A DNA stretch of 64,000 nucleotides from Hormiphora californensis (lineage: Eukaryota > Ctenophora > Tentaculata > Cydippida > Pleurobrachiidae). This document shows, one piece after another, positions 39,301 through 42,300 of the stretch. The position numbers and the translations under genes were made by a program. Every line of letters begins with the position of its first letter. Position 1 is the stretch's first letter. The stretch is from NCBI GenBank assembly GCA_020137815.1, contig CM035360.1:1308577-1372576 (forward strand), given 5' to 3'. The notes beneath the pieces were generated by a model. That model searched no databases. It was not told the origin of the DNA and saw only the letters and a program-made list of their open reading frames with translations.

Positions 39301-42300
39301 TGTAGCATCTCCTTCATAAAACTTGTCAAGGGTCGTGGAGAGAAAGTCGCTCCTTCATCAACAAGCTGTGAATTCAAAGCACTTGTCAAGAAGCTGGTTT
39401 ACATTGTCGGTAACGGTAACATCCAGGTCACTGGGAAAGCTCCTAAAATTACCTTAATAACCAAACTTAGCTTCGCTCTGTCACGTCTGGGAGCCACTCG
39501 ACTATCTATTGACCACCACATTTTACGGGTAACAGGTCAAGGTATTCAACCCCGACGAATTCCACCTCTAATAACCCTGACATTCCACGAACAAGGTCCA
39601 TCTTCAATTGTCGAGAGCGGTAACCGGAAACGGCTACCAGTCAAACTAAAGATCTCCTTAGCACAGACTCGCGGGTATACTGTACAAATACCAACCGTAA
39701 CAGTTGTACGGCGTCTCCCGCTAGTACCAAGTTCACGTGAAGCAGAGGGACACACAAGACCTTCCTCAAAGATACTTCTCACAAGAAACAGCGTGGCATC
39801 GCTAGTTTTGAGGAAAACTCGGCCTAACGAAATCAAGACTGCGGTTACCACTCGGTTTGTTAAGTACGATATCTCTCAGATATCCGCCGATCTGACTGCA
39901 TCTCTAAGCATAACTACCAGTGCAAAAGATGAGTCAATCAAGGTTCGAAGGATTCAAAAAGTCAACATATCGAGGGCAACTCGTGCTACTACTCAAGGAA
40001 AGACCAATAAAAGAATAATGACCATTATCGTAAAAACAAGCAAAGAAAAGGGCCATGGAATAATTATTCAAGACCCAAAGTTTTCTAATTCCCTTCACCA
40101 CACATTCTCCATCAGCCATCGCCAGTTACCCCGGCAGCACTACACTCGGATTCATATTGTACAACTAATAAGGATGAGAGTGACTGACAGAAAGAGTGCA
40201 CCAACTCCCAGATCCTCTGTCACCTCTTCAAATCTGCTCCAGGTGAGACACGGCAAGAAAGTGTTTACAGGGGTTACCGTTATTGTATGCCATCGAAAAC
40301 CAAAATGTCACCCTCCTGGGTTACCAAGACAACGCGGTGAAGGGTTACCAAGGCAACGCGGTGAAGGAAATAGTGGTGAAAATACAGATGATAAAAGATA
40401 TGAAGGTGATGATAATAGTCTTCCAGATTGTGGGCCCGAAGCTAAACGTAGCTGTGATAAAAGACACGATCCTGACTGTGACCAGGGTGGCGAGTTGGAA
40501 TTGGAAGAATCAAGACCACCACACGGACAAAAATCCCATCACGATCCCAGACACAGTAATGTAGGACCAGGCTGCACGGCATCATCGGCTCAAGCTATCA
40601 TCTTCCATTGGCGTCCTACCAACATCAAATCAGTGACAACTGGGCATACCCTCCGGTACATTGGGGGACAACACGATGACATGGACAAAACTGGGACATC
40701 CATGAAGAGCTTTTCACCTGACAAAACGGTCAAGTTGTCAGTTCGTCCGGGTATCCCCACTCCTCCAATTAAGTTGAGTGATGTGGGATTGGTACCCATG
40801 GTAACCACCATCACAACTCACGTTGAACCGAGGATCCTTGTAGGAAATCTGAAACTCACCGTAGTTGACAAGGTTAGATTTACTGATAGACAGACTCGTG
40901 TCAGGATTGTGGCCAGGGGATACCTGGTATTGTCATCAACTGAAAATCCAGGACCAAAACATACCGTTATCATTGAGGTTATTCGACAGATGTTCCGTGT
41001 TGGAATTGGAAAAGACTCCCTTCAACTACCAACTAAGCTAACTTCAGCTGTTATTGCCCATCCTCAAATCACAAGATACCAGGGCATGCTCGCTGCATCC
41101 CTTGTTGTCATGACAACGGCAAAGGATACAAAGTACGTGGTTAAAACTGCTTACAGATGGGACTACAACTGAGCAGAAACACCTGGTGAGAAGGTTAGTG
41201 ATGAGGAAACGTGTTCTCTCCTTGAAGATAGCCGTGAAAGTTCAGGTACCAGAGCTGTACTTTGCTGAACCGGAAATCATTTCTTCCGTTAAAACTCGTC
41301 ATTATGGACTGAGTGTTGCCATGGAGACGAACATGCTTCGATTCGATCTACTGACAAAGACCAACAAACCATTCCTTATTGGTAGGACTAAGAAGAACGA
41401 AATGGTACCTTACATTGTTTCAAATACCGAGCTGAAGACTTTCCGACATAAGAAGTTCACCGGTGCCCGAGGACGACACGCTCTGCTACTAACTGTGAGC
41501 CTTCAGACTAAGAAGGTTTCACATCGAGAGATCGGAAGAGTGAAGGGAATTGGCACCGACCACAAATGGAAACCTACTGCCGTGATAGTGTCAAAAGCTG
41601 ATGTGATTCAAGGGCACGATACTTCTTCCCCAACGGATGCTCTCTCGACTAAAGCATTGGCGAGCTTCACCCCTAAGCACCTTTCTTCTAATCACAAGTG
41701 GTACCAGGGTATGGAGGTTTATCACGAGGTTTATCACGAGGTAACCCCTCAAGTAAAACGGACCTCGTACCACGACATAGGGATGAGAGTTCTTGGCACC
41801 AAAGAAGGCACCAGAAAATGGGAGTTACCTGTATTTGTAGCTTCGTCCGCAAAGAAGCTCAGGCACACTGTCCAGCTAACTGCTGGAGTCAGATCAAAGG
41901 TTGAATCAGTAAGAAAAGCTCGGGTTCTCCAACTGACCAGTGTGAATCTCAGAGCTAAGATTAAGAAACATGATCCAAGGATAAAACTGCAGTCCGTGAC
42001 AGAAAGAGATTCCTTCGTTGTAAGAACAAGGGCAAAGGATGACTCTTACAAGGTCACTACGTACATTACAACGCTGTTCTTGTACGAGCCAAACGTCAAA
42101 ACAACCGAAAAGCGAACGGCAAAGATCCTGAACTTCAGACAGTCTGTCACTTCAAAGCCAGAGCATGAGATGAGCTACAGCTATGGAGCGTCACAATCCA
42201 TTAGTTCTGTTGTGCACGTGAAACATAGCAGGTTTGTACACACTGTGTACCTAAAACTCGGCATCATCCCCCGGATACGATTCCAGGCAGGACGGGTTTC

